Counted from the stretch's first letter, positions 44,273-53,469 are shown. The stretch is 64,000 bases of DNA from Firmicutes bacterium HGW-Firmicutes-15 (GCA_002840245.1 PHAA01000002.1:1-64000), one strand, 5' to 3'. Notes: generated by a model not told the origin, from the sequence alone. A program made the numbers and translations.

Positions 44273-45994
44273 ATGGCAGTACAAAGAATAGTAGTTGATC
44301 CGATTACCAGAATAGAAGGACACTTACGTATAGAAGCTGATTTTGATAATGGCAAAATTGTCAATGCTTTCAGCTCCGGAACCACTTTCCGAGGACTGGA
44401 AAAAATTATGGAAGGACGAGATCCCAGAGATGCTTGGGCTTTCGTCCAGCGGATTTGTGGTGTTTGTACCCATATCCATGCCATTGCTTCTGTTCAAGCT
44501 GTGGAGGATGCACTGGGTATAACCATACCCAAAAATGCTGACCTGATTCGTAAGATCATGACCGCTACCCAGTTTGTGCAGGATCATGTCATTCACTTCT
44601 ATCATCTGCATGCCTTGGATTGGGTGGATGTGGTATCAGCCTTGAAGGCCGATCCAAAAGCCACTTCAACGTTAGCCCAATCTATTTCCAACTATCCGAA
44701 GTCATCGGTTGGCTATTTTACTGATATTCAGAATACTCTAAAAGGTTTTGTGGGCAGCGGACAGTTGGGTATTTTCGCCAACGGCTACTGGGGGCATCCA
44801 GCCTATAAATTACCGCCGGAAGCAAACCTTATGGCGGTAGCTCATTACCTGGAAGCATTGGAATGGCAAAAGGATATAGTCCGCATACATACCATTTTTG
44901 GCGGAAAGAATCCTCATCCCAATTACCTAGTAGGAGGCATGGCCTGTGCCATAAATATAGATAATGACAATACCATCAATATGGAAAGATTAGACTTGGT
45001 GGCTAGGGAGATAAACAAAGCCATAGATTTTGTTAACCAGGTTTATATCCCGGATCTATTTGCCATAGGCTCATTCTACAAAGATTGGGGTTTTGGCGGG
45101 GGTGTAACCAATTATATGTCCTATGGCAGCCTGGCTGACGACAAAACCAGAAATACCAAAGATGCGGTATTCCCCGGCGGGATAATATTAAACCGCGACC
45201 TCAGCAAGGTCATGGATGTGGATCCTCGTGATCCTGAACAAATAAAAGAGGTAATTGATCACTCCTGGTATGATTACACCGGCGACAAAGGAGGACGTCA
45301 TCCCTGGAATGGCGAGACTACAGTCAAATACACCGGTCCCAAACCTCCTTACCAACAACTGGATACTGCCGGCAAATATAGCTGGATAAAAACCCCGCAA
45401 TGGATGGGGAAAAGTATGGAGGTAGGCCCCCTGGCCAGAATGCTGGTGGGCTATGCCCGGGGCAACGATGTAATCAAAACCAGCGTTGATGGAGCCCTGC
45501 AGAAGCTGGGGGTTGGAAAAGAGAGCCTGTTTTCGGCTCTTGGCAGAACCCTGGCCAGAGGATTGGAAACCAAAATTATGGTTGATTATCTCAAGACAAC
45601 CTATGATGCCTTGCTAGCCAACATTAAAGCTGGAGACAGCAAGGTTTTCGAACAAAGTAAATGGGACCCTTCCACTTGGCCCAAGACATGTCAGGGAGTA
45701 GGATTTACCGAGGCACCCCGGGGAGCTTTGGCTCACTATGTTAAGATCGATAACGGCAAAGTAAGTCTATACCAGGCGGTAGTACCGACAACCTGGAATG
45801 CTGCTCCTGAGGATCAGCAGCATCAAAAAGGTCCGTATGAAGCCGCTCTAATAGGAACCCCCATGGCTGATCCCCAGAAACCTCTGGAGATTATAAGGAT
45901 AATTCATTCCTTTGATCCCTGTATAGCTTGTGCGGCCCATATAATTGATGTTAATACCGGGGAGCCATTGAACGACAACCACTTCTTCTATTAA
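44273..45994 (+). CDS. hyaB: NiFe hydrogenase large subunit
   Basis: 573 residues. Nickel ligands are RICGVC (Cys62, Cys65) and C-terminal DPCIACAAH (Cys550, Cys553). A 17-residue tail after His556 (IIDVNTGEPLNDNHFFY) is the peptide removed by the maturation protease encoded two genes on. It holds the NiFe(CN)2CO centre and is carried through the Tat system on the small subunit. Three bases separate it from hyaA. hypABCDEF are not in the window and must be elsewhere. Confidence 0.96.
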   Translation: MAVQRIVVDPITRIEGHLRIEADFDNGKIVNAFSSGTTFRGLEKIMEGRDPRDAWAFVQRICGVCTHIHAIASVQAVEDALGITIPKNADLIRKIMTATQFVQDHVIHFYHLHALDWVDVVSALKADPKATSTLAQSISNYPKSSVGYFTDIQNTLKGFVGSGQLGIFANGYWGHPAYKLPPEANLMAVAHYLEALEWQKDIVRIHTIFGGKNPHPNYLVGGMACAINIDNDNTINMERLDLVAREINKAIDFVNQVYIPDLFAIGSFYKDWGFGGGVTNYMSYGSLADDKTRNTKDAVFPGGIILNRDLSKVMDVDPRDPEQIKEVIDHSWYDYTGDKGGRHPWNGETTVKYTGPKPPYQQLDTAGKYSWIKTPQWMGKSMEVGPLARMLVGYARGNDVIKTSVDGALQKLGVGKESLFSALGRTLARGLETKIMVDYLKTTYDALLANIKAGDSKVFEQSKWDPSTWPKTCQGVGFTEAPRGALAHYVKIDNGKVSLYQAVVPTTWNAAPEDQQHQKGPYEAALIGTPMADPQKPLEIIRIIHSFDPCIACAAHIIDVNTGEPLNDNHFFY

Positions 45995-46008
45995 AGGGGG
46001 GTATATAA

Positions 46009-46686
46009 ATGCTCAAAAAGTCTGTTTATGTATGGGAGTCACCTATAAGGATATATCACTGGGTCAATGTAATTTTGATTACGGTACTGGTGGCAACCGG
46101 TCTTTTTATCGGCGATCCCATCTTTACCCGCCCGGGGGAGGCCTATGCCGTGTTTATAATGGGCAAAGTCCGTCTTTGGCACAGTATGGCTGCCTGGCTG
46201 TTTATAGCAAACTTTATCTATCGCTTATACTGGGCTTTTGTAGGGAACGAACATGCCCAGTTTAAACCCTGGAGAAAAGGCTTTGTGTCGGACGGGATCG
46301 AATCGGTGAAGTATTACCTCTTTCTCACAAAAGAGCATACCCTCCATTTGGGTCACAATGTAGTTGCTCAATTAGCCTACTTTACCGTAATGTGGATAGG
46401 CTCATTATTTATGATACTGAGTGGACTGGCTTTACAGGGCGAGATATTTCCAGGTGGTTTGCAAGCAAGAATCGCCGGTTGGATGATTCCTCTGTTTGGC
46501 GGTGGGTCCTATGCCTTGCGGAGCTATCACCATTTAACTACCTGGATATTTATAGCATTTGTGGTTGTCCATCTTTACCTGGTCATTCGTCAAGATATAT
46601 TGGATGATGATGCTACTGTATCTTCCATAATTAACGGTCATAAGTTTGCTATGGTTGATGGCGAGGATAATCATGATAAACACTAA
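46009..46686 (+). CDS. hyaC: Ni/Fe-hydrogenase b-type cytochrome subunit
   Basis: 225 residues, four membrane helices with haem-ligand histidines: WESPIRIYHWVNVILI, GKVRLWHSMAAWLF, and RSYHHLTTWIFIAFVVVHLYL. It joins the hydrogenase to membrane quinones. In a syntroph this could allow proton reduction with electrons from the quinone pool, driven by reverse electron transfer. Start ATG 46009 after GGGGGG. Confidence 0.94.
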   Translation: MLKKSVYVWESPIRIYHWVNVILITVLVATGLFIGDPIFTRPGEAYAVFIMGKVRLWHSMAAWLFIANFIYRLYWAFVGNEHAQFKPWRKGFVSDGIESVKYYLFLTKEHTLHLGHNVVAQLAYFTVMWIGSLFMILSGLALQGEIFPGGLQARIAGWMIPLFGGGSYALRSYHHLTTWIFIAFVVVHLYLVIRQDILDDDATVSSIINGHKFAMVDGEDNHDKH

Positions 46687-47149
46687 ATCACCAAAACCGA
46701 TCGTTTTAGGGCTAGGAAATCCCTTGTTTCAAGATGAAGGTCTGGGCATCCATGTCATTCACCGGCTTATGGAGGGAGAATTGGATGGTCGGACGGAGTT
46801 AATAGATGGAGGGACTGATGGGCTGATACTGTTGGGTACAGTTGAAGAAGCTCGCCATCTAATTGTTATTGATGCTATCGATGGCGGCTTTCCCCCAGGG
46901 ACCATCAATGAATGGGAAGGCTGCCAAATACCGCTATTTGCGCATGGTAGACTGTCCCCCCACCAATTAGGTTTTCAGGAAGTACTGGCCTTGGCCCGGA
47001 TGCGGGGCAAGTTTCCAGAGCATATGATACTCTTCGGCGTTCAATCAAAGTCTTTAGACTGGGGAACCGATCTAACTCCGGAAGTAGCTGGGTCGGTTCC
47101 CACAGTTATTAATCTGGTTCATAAGCAAATTGAGAACTGGTTAGCATAA
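46673..47149 (+). CDS. hyaD: Hydrogenase maturation endopeptidase
   Basis: 158 residues from ATG 46673, inside the end of hyaC; GCGAGGA lies just upstream, and an earlier TTG has no site. LGLGNPLFQDEGLGIHVI is the family nickel-binding opening with Glu, and IDGGTDG and VIDAIDGG supply the other ligands. It trims the HyaB C-terminal tail after nickel insertion. Last gene of the hydrogenase operon. A 10-bp hairpin (47144-47153 with 47163-47172) overlaps its stop codon. Confidence 0.93.
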   Translation: MINTKSPKPIVLGLGNPLFQDEGLGIHVIHRLMEGELDGRTELIDGGTDGLILLGTVEEARHLIVIDAIDGGFPPGTINEWEGCQIPLFAHGRLSPHQLGFQEVLALARMRGKFPEHMILFGVQSKSLDWGTDLTPEVAGSVPTVINLVHKQIENWLA

Positions 47150-47567
47150 ACATCAACATCGTATGTTTATGCCGGTTTGGTTTCCCTTATATGCCACAAA
47201 AAACCTGAATTAGCAGAAAGTACAATCGCCAAATCGAAACGATTATGGAACGCGCAATCGCAGCAGTGACGGATAATGTCGAAACACAGGATAGATAGTT
47301 GGAGCAGTGGGCAGTAATTAGAAGGGTTAAGAGTATAAAGTGGGATAAGCCGCTGGTATGGGCAAAAATAGAATAGATCACCAAAAAATGAAGGTTTAAT
47401 ATTTTATGACACAGTACTAAAATGTAACGAGATAAAGTGAGCGTGTTCTGAAATTTACATAAGGAGGCGAACGGGTTTTTTTTAATTAACATTGTGAACA
47501 TACTCACAATATAGAGAGATAAGGATTCCATGTGGGTAAATAGAGAGGCCCACTAGAGGGGAGGAAA
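47150..47567. other. Intergenic region after the hydrogenase operon
   Basis: Over 400 bases. The plus strand at 47206-47297 has a short frame with protein-like composition (YNRQIETIMERAIAAVTDN) but no start signal, perhaps the remnant of a lost gene. The rest is AT-rich. A CRP-type palindrome sits at 47491-47510, and AGAGGGGAGG at 47555-47564 is the ribosome-binding site of the next gene. Confidence 0.35.
47491..47510. promoter_or_regulatory. CRP/FNR-family operator-like palindrome
   Basis: ATTGTGA-ACATAC-TCACAAT is a perfect 7-bp inverted repeat with a 6-base spacer, containing the CRP core TGTGA-N6-TCACA. It lies 58-77 bases upstream of the following gene. A Crp/Fnr-family regulator is therefore a reasonable candidate; none is encoded in this window. 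Confidence 0.6.
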
Positions 47568-47918
47568 ATGAAAATGGCAAAAATAGAAAGAAACCAGACT
47601 ATTGCCGATTGGACCGAAGCCTATCTGGAGGTTTTAGAGGTATTGTACGGACCCTTCAATATGCATCCCGAATTGACGATTGAAGAGGTGTGTGTCAAGC
47701 GGAATGACTGGTTCTCAGTAGATAGTCATGTGGACGTCACGGCACATGAGATCCGAGATATCGTTGGATGGACCGAACCTTATCTGCTTACATTTGAATC
47801 ATTATATGGTCCATTAAATGTGCATCCTCAGTTGAGTGTTGAAGAAGTCAATGAAGAATGGCTCAATTATTTTATGAAAGACTATGGAACCAAAACGGTT
47901 TTGAAAAAAGTTGCCTGA
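47568..47918 (+). CDS. Unknown protein made of two tandem copies of a 30-residue unit
   Basis: 116 residues. Two units align without gaps: residues 12-42 (IADWTEAYLEVLEVLYGPFN, then MHPELTIEEVC) and 64-94 (IVGWTEPYLLTFESLYGPLN, then VHPQLSVEEVN). I do not recognise the family. The units are acidic, aromatic-rich and predicted helical, and there is no signal or membrane segment. The gene follows a CRP-like site and ends in a strong terminator, so it is a separately regulated single-gene transcript. ATG 47574 is an alternative start. Confidence 0.75.
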   Translation: MKMAKIERNQTIADWTEAYLEVLEVLYGPFNMHPELTIEEVCVKRNDWFSVDSHVDVTAHEIRDIVGWTEPYLLTFESLYGPLNVHPQLSVEEVNEEWLNYFMKDYGTKTVLKKVA

Positions 47919-47958
47919 TGCTAATAAATAACCCTTACAAATAATCTGTACAGTTTGT

Positions 47959-47991
47959 CCCCGGTTCACGTTTAACCGGGGATCTTTTTTT
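47959..47991 (+). terminator. Terminator of the duplicated-repeat gene
   Basis: Stem CCCCGGTT (47959-47966) with AACCGGGG (47974-47981), loop of seven, then ATCTTTTTTT. Confidence 0.9.
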
Positions 47992-48111
47992 ATAAAACAT
48001 TATTAATGAGCATTAGAGCGAGCTACGAGTTTGATAAGCGTGATAATAGGAAATCCTTTATCTAAAGGAGGCTATATACGTTGAATATAGGCGATAACGT
48101 GACTTGGGGAT

Positions 48112-48141
48112 TTGGTGCTATTTCATTAAACGTGTTATAAT
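48112..48141 (+). promoter_or_regulatory. Predicted promoter of OLE RNA
   Basis: TTGGTG (48112-48117), 18 bases, TATAAT (48136-48141), giving a start near 48148. A 19-codon frame with a good AAAGGAGG (TTG 48081 to TAA 48140) overlaps this promoter and may be chance. Confidence 0.55.
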
Positions 48142-48147
48142 GTTGCT

Positions 48148-48745
48148 TAGATTATTACTTGCAAAAGGTTGCAGTATTCTAGTCAACCCTATCAATTTTG
48201 AGGACGGGCCTAAAAATCCGTCAAGGGCACAGCGATGAAGCTTCTGGTAGCGGCTTCTGACGCCCAGTTGGGGGTCGTTGCTGGGAGTTAAGGGTGATGG
48301 GGCAATCCGCAATGGCATGCGGGCATGACCCCACATCCATGGAGGCTCAGGTTTATCCCAAGAGGGTAAACTTGAGAAAACCTGCATTCCGGTTAAAACT
48401 GGGTGTAGTGTAGCCTGCCTTGAGTGGCTACAGCGGATAAGCGTTCAGTGATGATAAATGCTTAGGCCAAAGCATTATCATCTGCTTTGAAATTGTATGC
48501 TGCAAAAGAGGCTAGAGATTGATGTGGGTTGTTGAGGAAAACTCCTAGACTGTGTGCGCTATGGCATGGTTTATCAAGGATTAAAGTGTGTACTTAGTGG
48601 TAATCCAGCCCCATGTTCGGCGACGACATGTAGCAGGCATAAAGGGAAACCGCCCATCTGGTAACAAATGGGAGACCTGCGGGGAAAACCTGCTGGACCT
48701 ATGTCACAACGTTTACTCGATAAACTACCTTTTGTTTTATCATTA
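48148..48745 (+). ncRNA. ole: OLE RNA (ornate, large, extremophilic)
   Basis: A roughly 600-nt non-coding, GC-richer segment just before oapA and the dxs-tlyA-nadK-argR block, which is the defining OLE context in Firmicutes. It is dense in helices: GACGG/CCGTC (48203-48222), TGGGG/CCCCA enclosing CCGC/GCGG (48298-48333), GTTTA-CCC-aaga-GGG-TAAAC (48351-48371) and a 14-bp stem 48450-48482. OLE RNA forms membrane ribonucleoprotein with OapA and other proteins and is linked to cold, alcohol and magnesium stress. No coding frame explains the region. Exact ends are estimated from the promoter and the oapA start. Confidence 0.85.
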
Positions 48746-48758
48746 TTAATAATGGAGG

Positions 48759-49343
48759 ATGGCAGTAAAATTGTTTGGCTACTTTAAAAAAAGCAATATT
48801 GTATCTGGATTAATCGTGGCTTTTTTTACTTTTTTTATCGCTCTCTTGGTAAGTGTTGGATCAGAAGTACTAATGAAAACGGTAAAAGACTTATGGGTAG
48901 CCGTTCTTTTGCTATTAATTATAATTGCTTTAGGTATATTCTTTGATATAATTGGAACCGCTGCAGCCGCGGCAGATTTGCCACCTTTTAATGCTAAGGC
49001 GGCAAAAAAAGTATTTGGAGCTTATCAAGCAGTCAAGATTACTAAAAACGCCAGTGCAGTGGCAAACTACTGCAATGATGTTATCGGGGATATAGCGGGT
49101 ACTCTGAGTGGGGCTGTGGGAGCCGGAATCGTATTTAATTTAGTACATAGTTTTTCCTTTTCAGATACGATTTTGACAGGTGCAGTAATGACCAGCTTTA
49201 TCGCCGCCATTACGGTTGGCGGAAAATCCTTGGGCAAAGACGTGGCCATTGCCAGGGCAAACAGTATTATTTTCCAGGTGGCCATGGCCCTAGGATGGTG
49301 GGAGAATTTGACCGGCCTGGAATTTTTTAAGGACAGAAGGTGA
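48759..49343 (+). CDS. oapA: OLE-associated membrane protein OapA
   Basis: 194 residues, four membrane helices (about 15-40, 45-68, 117-135, 138-155). The segment FFDIIGTAAAAADLPPFNAK carries the paired aspartates noted in OapA, and the family shows distant similarity to DUF21/CorC-type magnesium transporters. It binds OLE RNA at the membrane. GGAGG directly abuts ATG 48759, so the in-frame TTG 48771 may be the real start. Four bases separate it from dxs. Confidence 0.85.
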   Translation: MAVKLFGYFKKSNIVSGLIVAFFTFFIALLVSVGSEVLMKTVKDLWVAVLLLLIIIALGIFFDIIGTAAAAADLPPFNAKAAKKVFGAYQAVKITKNASAVANYCNDVIGDIAGTLSGAVGAGIVFNLVHSFSFSDTILTGAVMTSFIAAITVGGKSLGKDVAIARANSIIFQVAMALGWWENLTGLEFFKDRR

Positions 49344-49347
49344 CTCC

Positions 49348-51261
49348 TTGGACAGGGTTTTGAACCGTATTAACTCACCAGAAGATCTAAAGACGCTATC
49401 TATCGCAGAAATGTGTGATTTGGCTGCAGATATAAGAGGTGTCTTGATTGACAGCGTAGCTGCTTGCGGAGGTCATCTGGCAGCTAATTTAGGAGTTGTG
49501 GAGCTTACCATCGCCCTACATTATGTTTTTAATACTCCCCAGGACAAGATAATATGGGATGTAGGTCATCAAAGTTATGTACATAAAATTCTGACTGGTC
49601 GTAAGGACAGAATGTCAGGCCTAAGACAATTCGGGGGTATTAGCGGTTTTCCCAAATGTGAAGAATCGCCATATGATTCCTTTAATACCGGACATAGCAG
49701 CACTTCCATATCAGCTGCATTAGGAATGGTGCTGGCTCGAGATATCCAAAAACAGAATTACTCAGTGGTATCAGTTACCGGAGATGGAGCCATGACTGGC
49801 GGAATGACTTATGAGGCCTTAAATCATGCCGGTAATGAAGGAAAAGATCTAATCGTTATTCTAAATGATAATGAAATGTCCATATCCAGGAACGTAGGGG
49901 CTATGTCCAGCTATTTAAACCGGCTTCGCACTGATCCTTCCTATACTCGTACCAAAGAGGAAATAGAAAACGTATTGACAAAAATACCGGGTATAGGCCC
50001 GAACATTGCACGGGCTGCGGGCAGGCTTAAGGATACCGTGAAATACCTTATGGTTCCAGGAATATGGTTTGAAGAACTAGGGTTTACTTATATCGGGCCG
50101 GTGAATGGCCACAATCTGGATGAGCTTATCCCAATGCTGAAGAATGCTCGCAAGATGAAGGGTCCGATATTAATACATACGATCACTGAAAAAGGCCGCG
50201 GTTATGAACCAGCCCGTAAGAATCCGGATGTATTTCATGGGATAGGTCCTTTTGATATTAAGACCGGAAAACAATTTAAAAAGACATTGAAGACCTATAC
50301 TGAGATTTTCGGAGAATATATGGTGGATATAGCAGAGAAGGATGATCGGGTAGTAGCTATAACTGCTGCTATGACTAGTGGTACAGGGCTGAGCGATTTT
50401 TCGAAGCGCTATCCGGAACGTTTTTTTGATGTGGGAATATGTGAACAGCATGCGGTTACATTGGCGGCGGGCATGGCGAGAAACGGTCTCAAGCCGGTAG
50501 TAAGTATTTACTCCACCTTCCTGCAACGGGCTTATGATCAGATTATTCACGATGTGGCTCTGCAGAATTTGCCAGTGGTTTTTGCAATTGACCGGGCTGG
50601 CTTGGTAGGCGAGGATGGACCAACTCACCACGGAGTTTTTGATCTGTCCTACTTGCGTCATATACCTAACTTAACCATCATGGCTCCAACTAATGAAAAT
50701 GAGTTTGTAAATATGCTGCATACGGCCTTGGCATTAAATTCACCAGTGGCGGTAAGGTATCCACGCGGAGCAGGGGAAGGGATTCAGATTGCAGCAGATC
50801 GCGAAAGCCTAATAACTGGCAAAGCAGAAGTTATAAGCAGAGGCTCTGATATAGCTATTTTAGCGGTTGGTCGGGCGGTTGGCATTGGCAGAGATGTAGT
50901 TCAATTAATGCAAGCAAGAGGTATTGGTGTAGAGTTGGTAAATGCCCGTTTTGTAAAGCCCTTGGATATTGGTTTAGTATGTGATCTAGGGCGCAATTTT
51001 AGCCGCTTGCTCACCTTGGAAGACAACTGTGTTACCAATGGTTTTGGTACTGCTGTTCTGGAGGTGCTGGCTGAAAATGGTATTAAGACTGACCTAATTC
51101 GGGTAGGTATTCCTGATGAATTCATTGAACAGGGTCGTATAGATATTCTTTTTGACCTCTTAAATATGGATCCAGAATCTATTGTAGAGACTATTATTAG
51201 TAGGTGGCCTGATATAGGCAATCACGCCACATTGGAGTTGCTCAAAATTGGCGAAAGTTAG
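49348..51261 (+). CDS. dxs: 1-deoxy-D-xylulose-5-phosphate synthase
   Basis: 637 residues. Thiamine-diphosphate enzyme: WDVGHQSYVHKILTGR, the GDG motif VTGDGAMTGGMTYEAL, and in the transketolase pyrimidine domain DVGICEQHAVTLAAGMA and DRAGLVGEDGPTHHGVFD. It joins pyruvate and glyceraldehyde-3-phosphate in the first step of the MEP isoprenoid pathway. TTG 49348 start. It overlaps tlyA by 14 bases. Confidence 0.97.
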   Translation: MDRVLNRINSPEDLKTLSIAEMCDLAADIRGVLIDSVAACGGHLAANLGVVELTIALHYVFNTPQDKIIWDVGHQSYVHKILTGRKDRMSGLRQFGGISGFPKCEESPYDSFNTGHSSTSISAALGMVLARDIQKQNYSVVSVTGDGAMTGGMTYEALNHAGNEGKDLIVILNDNEMSISRNVGAMSSYLNRLRTDPSYTRTKEEIENVLTKIPGIGPNIARAAGRLKDTVKYLMVPGIWFEELGFTYIGPVNGHNLDELIPMLKNARKMKGPILIHTITEKGRGYEPARKNPDVFHGIGPFDIKTGKQFKKTLKTYTEIFGEYMVDIAEKDDRVVAITAAMTSGTGLSDFSKRYPERFFDVGICEQHAVTLAAGMARNGLKPVVSIYSTFLQRAYDQIIHDVALQNLPVVFAIDRAGLVGEDGPTHHGVFDLSYLRHIPNLTIMAPTNENEFVNMLHTALALNSPVAVRYPRGAGEGIQIAADRESLITGKAEVISRGSDIAILAVGRAVGIGRDVVQLMQARGIGVELVNARFVKPLDIGLVCDLGRNFSRLLTLEDNCVTNGFGTAVLEVLAENGIKTDLIRVGIPDEFIEQGRIDILFDLLNMDPESIVETIISRWPDIGNHATLELLKIGES

Positions 51262-52063
51262 ATTGGATACCCTGATTCACAGCCAAGGTTTGGTTTCTAG
51301 CCGGGAAAAGGCCCAAGCCATGATTATTGCAGGTGAAGTTTGGGTTAATGGAAACCGGATAGATAAACCTGGTACCAAAGTGGATGAAAAAATAGAAATT
51401 CACATCCAGTCGCGTAGGATACAATATGTAAGTCGGGGCGGCTTTAAACTAGAAGGCGCCATACAGGATTTTAATATTGACTTCCAGGCCAAGGTGGTTC
51501 TGGATGTAGGGGCCTCCACCGGCGGATATACGGATTGCGCTTTGCAAAACGGTGCTGCCAAGATTTTTGCCGTGGATGTGGGCTATGGGCAGTTGGATTG
51601 GTCTCTTCGCAACGACCCCCGGGTAGTGGTTTTTGAAAGGACTAATATCCGTTATTTTACCCCGGAGAATCTGGGGGAATTAGTAGATATTATTACTATG
51701 GACGTTTCTTTCATATCTACCACCATAATATTTCCTGTACTAACTCATCTATTGAAAGAAGACGGGAAAGTAATTTCTTTGATAAAACCCCAGTTTGAAG
51801 CCGGCAGGGAAAAGGTTGGTAAAAAAGGGGTGGTTAAAGACCCGGCAGTTCACAGGGAAGTGCTGCTGCGTTGTATAGCTGCTGCAGGGCAGTCCGGCTT
51901 GAATTGTGTTGGGATAAGCTATTCACCAATTAAAGGGCCTGAGGGCAATATAGAGTATTTTATTTATTTAGTAAAAAAACCTGAACCTTTAGAGCAAATT
52001 AGTGAAAAGGTGGCAGAAGTAGTTCTGAGGGCACATGATGTCTTGGAGGGTAAAGCTAAGTGA
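51248..52063 (+). CDS. tlyA: TlyA family rRNA methyltransferase/hemolysin-like protein
   Basis: 271 residues: S4 RNA-binding domain (RLDTLIHSQGLVSSREKAQ, residues 5-60) and FtsJ-like methyltransferase (VVLDVGASTGGYTDCALQ, MDVSFISTTI, LIKPQFEAGREKVGKKGVV). TlyA proteins 2'-O-methylate rRNA in mycobacteria; the Firmicute YqxC form is less studied. Start TTG 51248 lies within dxs; its end overlaps nadK by four bases. Confidence 0.92.
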   Translation: MAKVRLDTLIHSQGLVSSREKAQAMIIAGEVWVNGNRIDKPGTKVDEKIEIHIQSRRIQYVSRGGFKLEGAIQDFNIDFQAKVVLDVGASTGGYTDCALQNGAAKIFAVDVGYGQLDWSLRNDPRVVVFERTNIRYFTPENLGELVDIITMDVSFISTTIIFPVLTHLLKEDGKVISLIKPQFEAGREKVGKKGVVKDPAVHREVLLRCIAAAGQSGLNCVGISYSPIKGPEGNIEYFIYLVKKPEPLEQISEKVAEVVLRAHDVLEGKAK

Positions 52064-52881
52064 AGATTTTACTGGTAAACAACAGTCGTAGAAGCAGCAC
52101 TGTGGCTATGGCAGCCAAGGTATCCGCTCAACTTGAAGCATGGGGCATTGAGGTGCTTATTGATAGTGAACAACCGGTTGGTCCTGGCGGTGAAACAATT
52201 GATTCCATAATTGTTCTAGGGGGCGATGGAACCCTGATAAGGGCAGCCCGGAAATATGCGGAACAAGATGTGCCGGTGCTGGGAGTTAATATGGGTACGG
52301 TGGGTTTCCTTAGTAATATAAAGGCAGATGAGCTGGAATCCTGTTTGGATAGTTTTGTCCGCCATGATTATACCATCGATGAGAGAATGATGTTAGATGT
52401 GGGTATCTATCGGGATGAAATTCTGGTAGAACGAGTTTACAGTCTAAATGAATTGAGCATAAAATCTAAAACTTCCCGTATGATCAGTATGGATATACAT
52501 ATTGCGGGCAGAGAACATGGCGTCTATCGGGGGGATGGCATCATTATCGCCACGCCGACTGGTTCAACTGCTTACTCACTTTCTTCCGGCGGGCCGATTA
52601 CGGATCCGGATCTGGAAGTATTTATTGTGACGCCTATCAGTTCTTATGTTTTGAGCAAAAGACCCATGGTAATCGCTGCGGAGAAGGAGATTAGCCTGTA
52701 TCCCCTGCGTTGTGAAGAAGCAGTTATTTCCATCGATGGACAGGTGAAAATTGACTGGGAAGAGAATTGTATTATAAAAGTGAAAAAAGCCGAACAAAAA
52801 TTAAAGTTGGTAAAGATAAAACCGCGTTTCTTCTTCCAAACCATTGCTAAACGTATACAGCGTAACGATGGTAGTTTGTAA
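52060..52881 (+). CDS. nadK: NAD kinase
   Basis: 273 residues. IIVLGGDGTLIRAARKYA holds the GGDGT motif, then NMGTVGFLSNI, DGIIIATPTGSTAYSLSSGGP and CEEAVISIDGQ. It phosphorylates NAD to NADP. GTG 52060 overlaps the tlyA stop. Confidence 0.96.
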   Translation: MKILLVNNSRRSSTVAMAAKVSAQLEAWGIEVLIDSEQPVGPGGETIDSIIVLGGDGTLIRAARKYAEQDVPVLGVNMGTVGFLSNIKADELESCLDSFVRHDYTIDERMMLDVGIYRDEILVERVYSLNELSIKSKTSRMISMDIHIAGREHGVYRGDGIIIATPTGSTAYSLSSGGPITDPDLEVFIVTPISSYVLSKRPMVIAAEKEISLYPLRCEEAVISIDGQVKIDWEENCIIKVKKAEQKLKLVKIKPRFFFQTIAKRIQRNDGSL

Positions 52882-52928
52882 TATTAAGTGGATAAGTAGG
52901 GTGTTTGGCACACTCCTGGGAGGTAGCG

Positions 52929-53381
52929 ATGAAATCAAGAAGACATTTTGCCATACGGGAAATATTATCTACTGAGCGCATTAGCACCCAGGAAGAGCTA
53001 TGCGAAATTTTGAAAGACAGGGGATATGATGTTACCCAGGCTACGGTGTCGCGTGACATTAAAGAGCTCAGTCTGATTAAGATTCCTGATGGAACTGGGT
53101 ATTCCTATGCCTGGCCTGAGACCCAAAATCCTAAAAGCTCAAATTTGCGGATGAAGCGTGTTTTTCAAGATTCGGTAGTGAGTTATAACTACAGTGAAAA
53201 TATCATTGTGATAAAAACTCTTCCAGGGGCAGCGCAATCCATTGCTTCATTAATTGACTCCCTAGCTAATCCTCACATACTGGGGACGGTGGCCGGAGAC
53301 GACACAATATTCCTGGTTGTCAAAACTAAAAAATCGTTGGCACAAGTTATGGAATATTTCCAAAAGCTTGTAGCTGATTAG
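52929..53381 (+). CDS. argR: Arginine repressor
   Basis: 150 residues from ATG 52929 (GGGAGG upstream). The N-terminal winged helix (residues 1-70) has TQEELCEILKDRGYDVTQAT and SRDIKELSLIKIPD; the C-terminal hexamerisation and arginine-binding domain has LPGAAQSIASLID and GTVAGDDTIFLVV. It controls arginine genes. In most relatives recN follows; here a terminator and the fatty-acid cluster follow. Confidence 0.95.
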   Translation: MKSRRHFAIREILSTERISTQEELCEILKDRGYDVTQATVSRDIKELSLIKIPDGTGYSYAWPETQNPKSSNLRMKRVFQDSVVSYNYSENIIVIKTLPGAAQSIASLIDSLANPHILGTVAGDDTIFLVVKTKKSLAQVMEYFQKLVAD

Positions 53382-53469
53382 CACATGATAAAAGCCTTAG
53401 TTACGAGTATATAATATTAAGGACCTAACATATATTTGATCCAATAGAATAATTTATTGAAGAATAAAA

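Noticed and set aside
47187-47531. 114-codon minus-strand frame
   Set aside because: It overlaps the CRP-like operator, has no start signal and resembles AT-rich noise.
48118-48387. 89-codon minus-strand frame inside OLE RNA
   Set aside because: No start signal; the region is better explained as structured RNA in the conserved OLE context.
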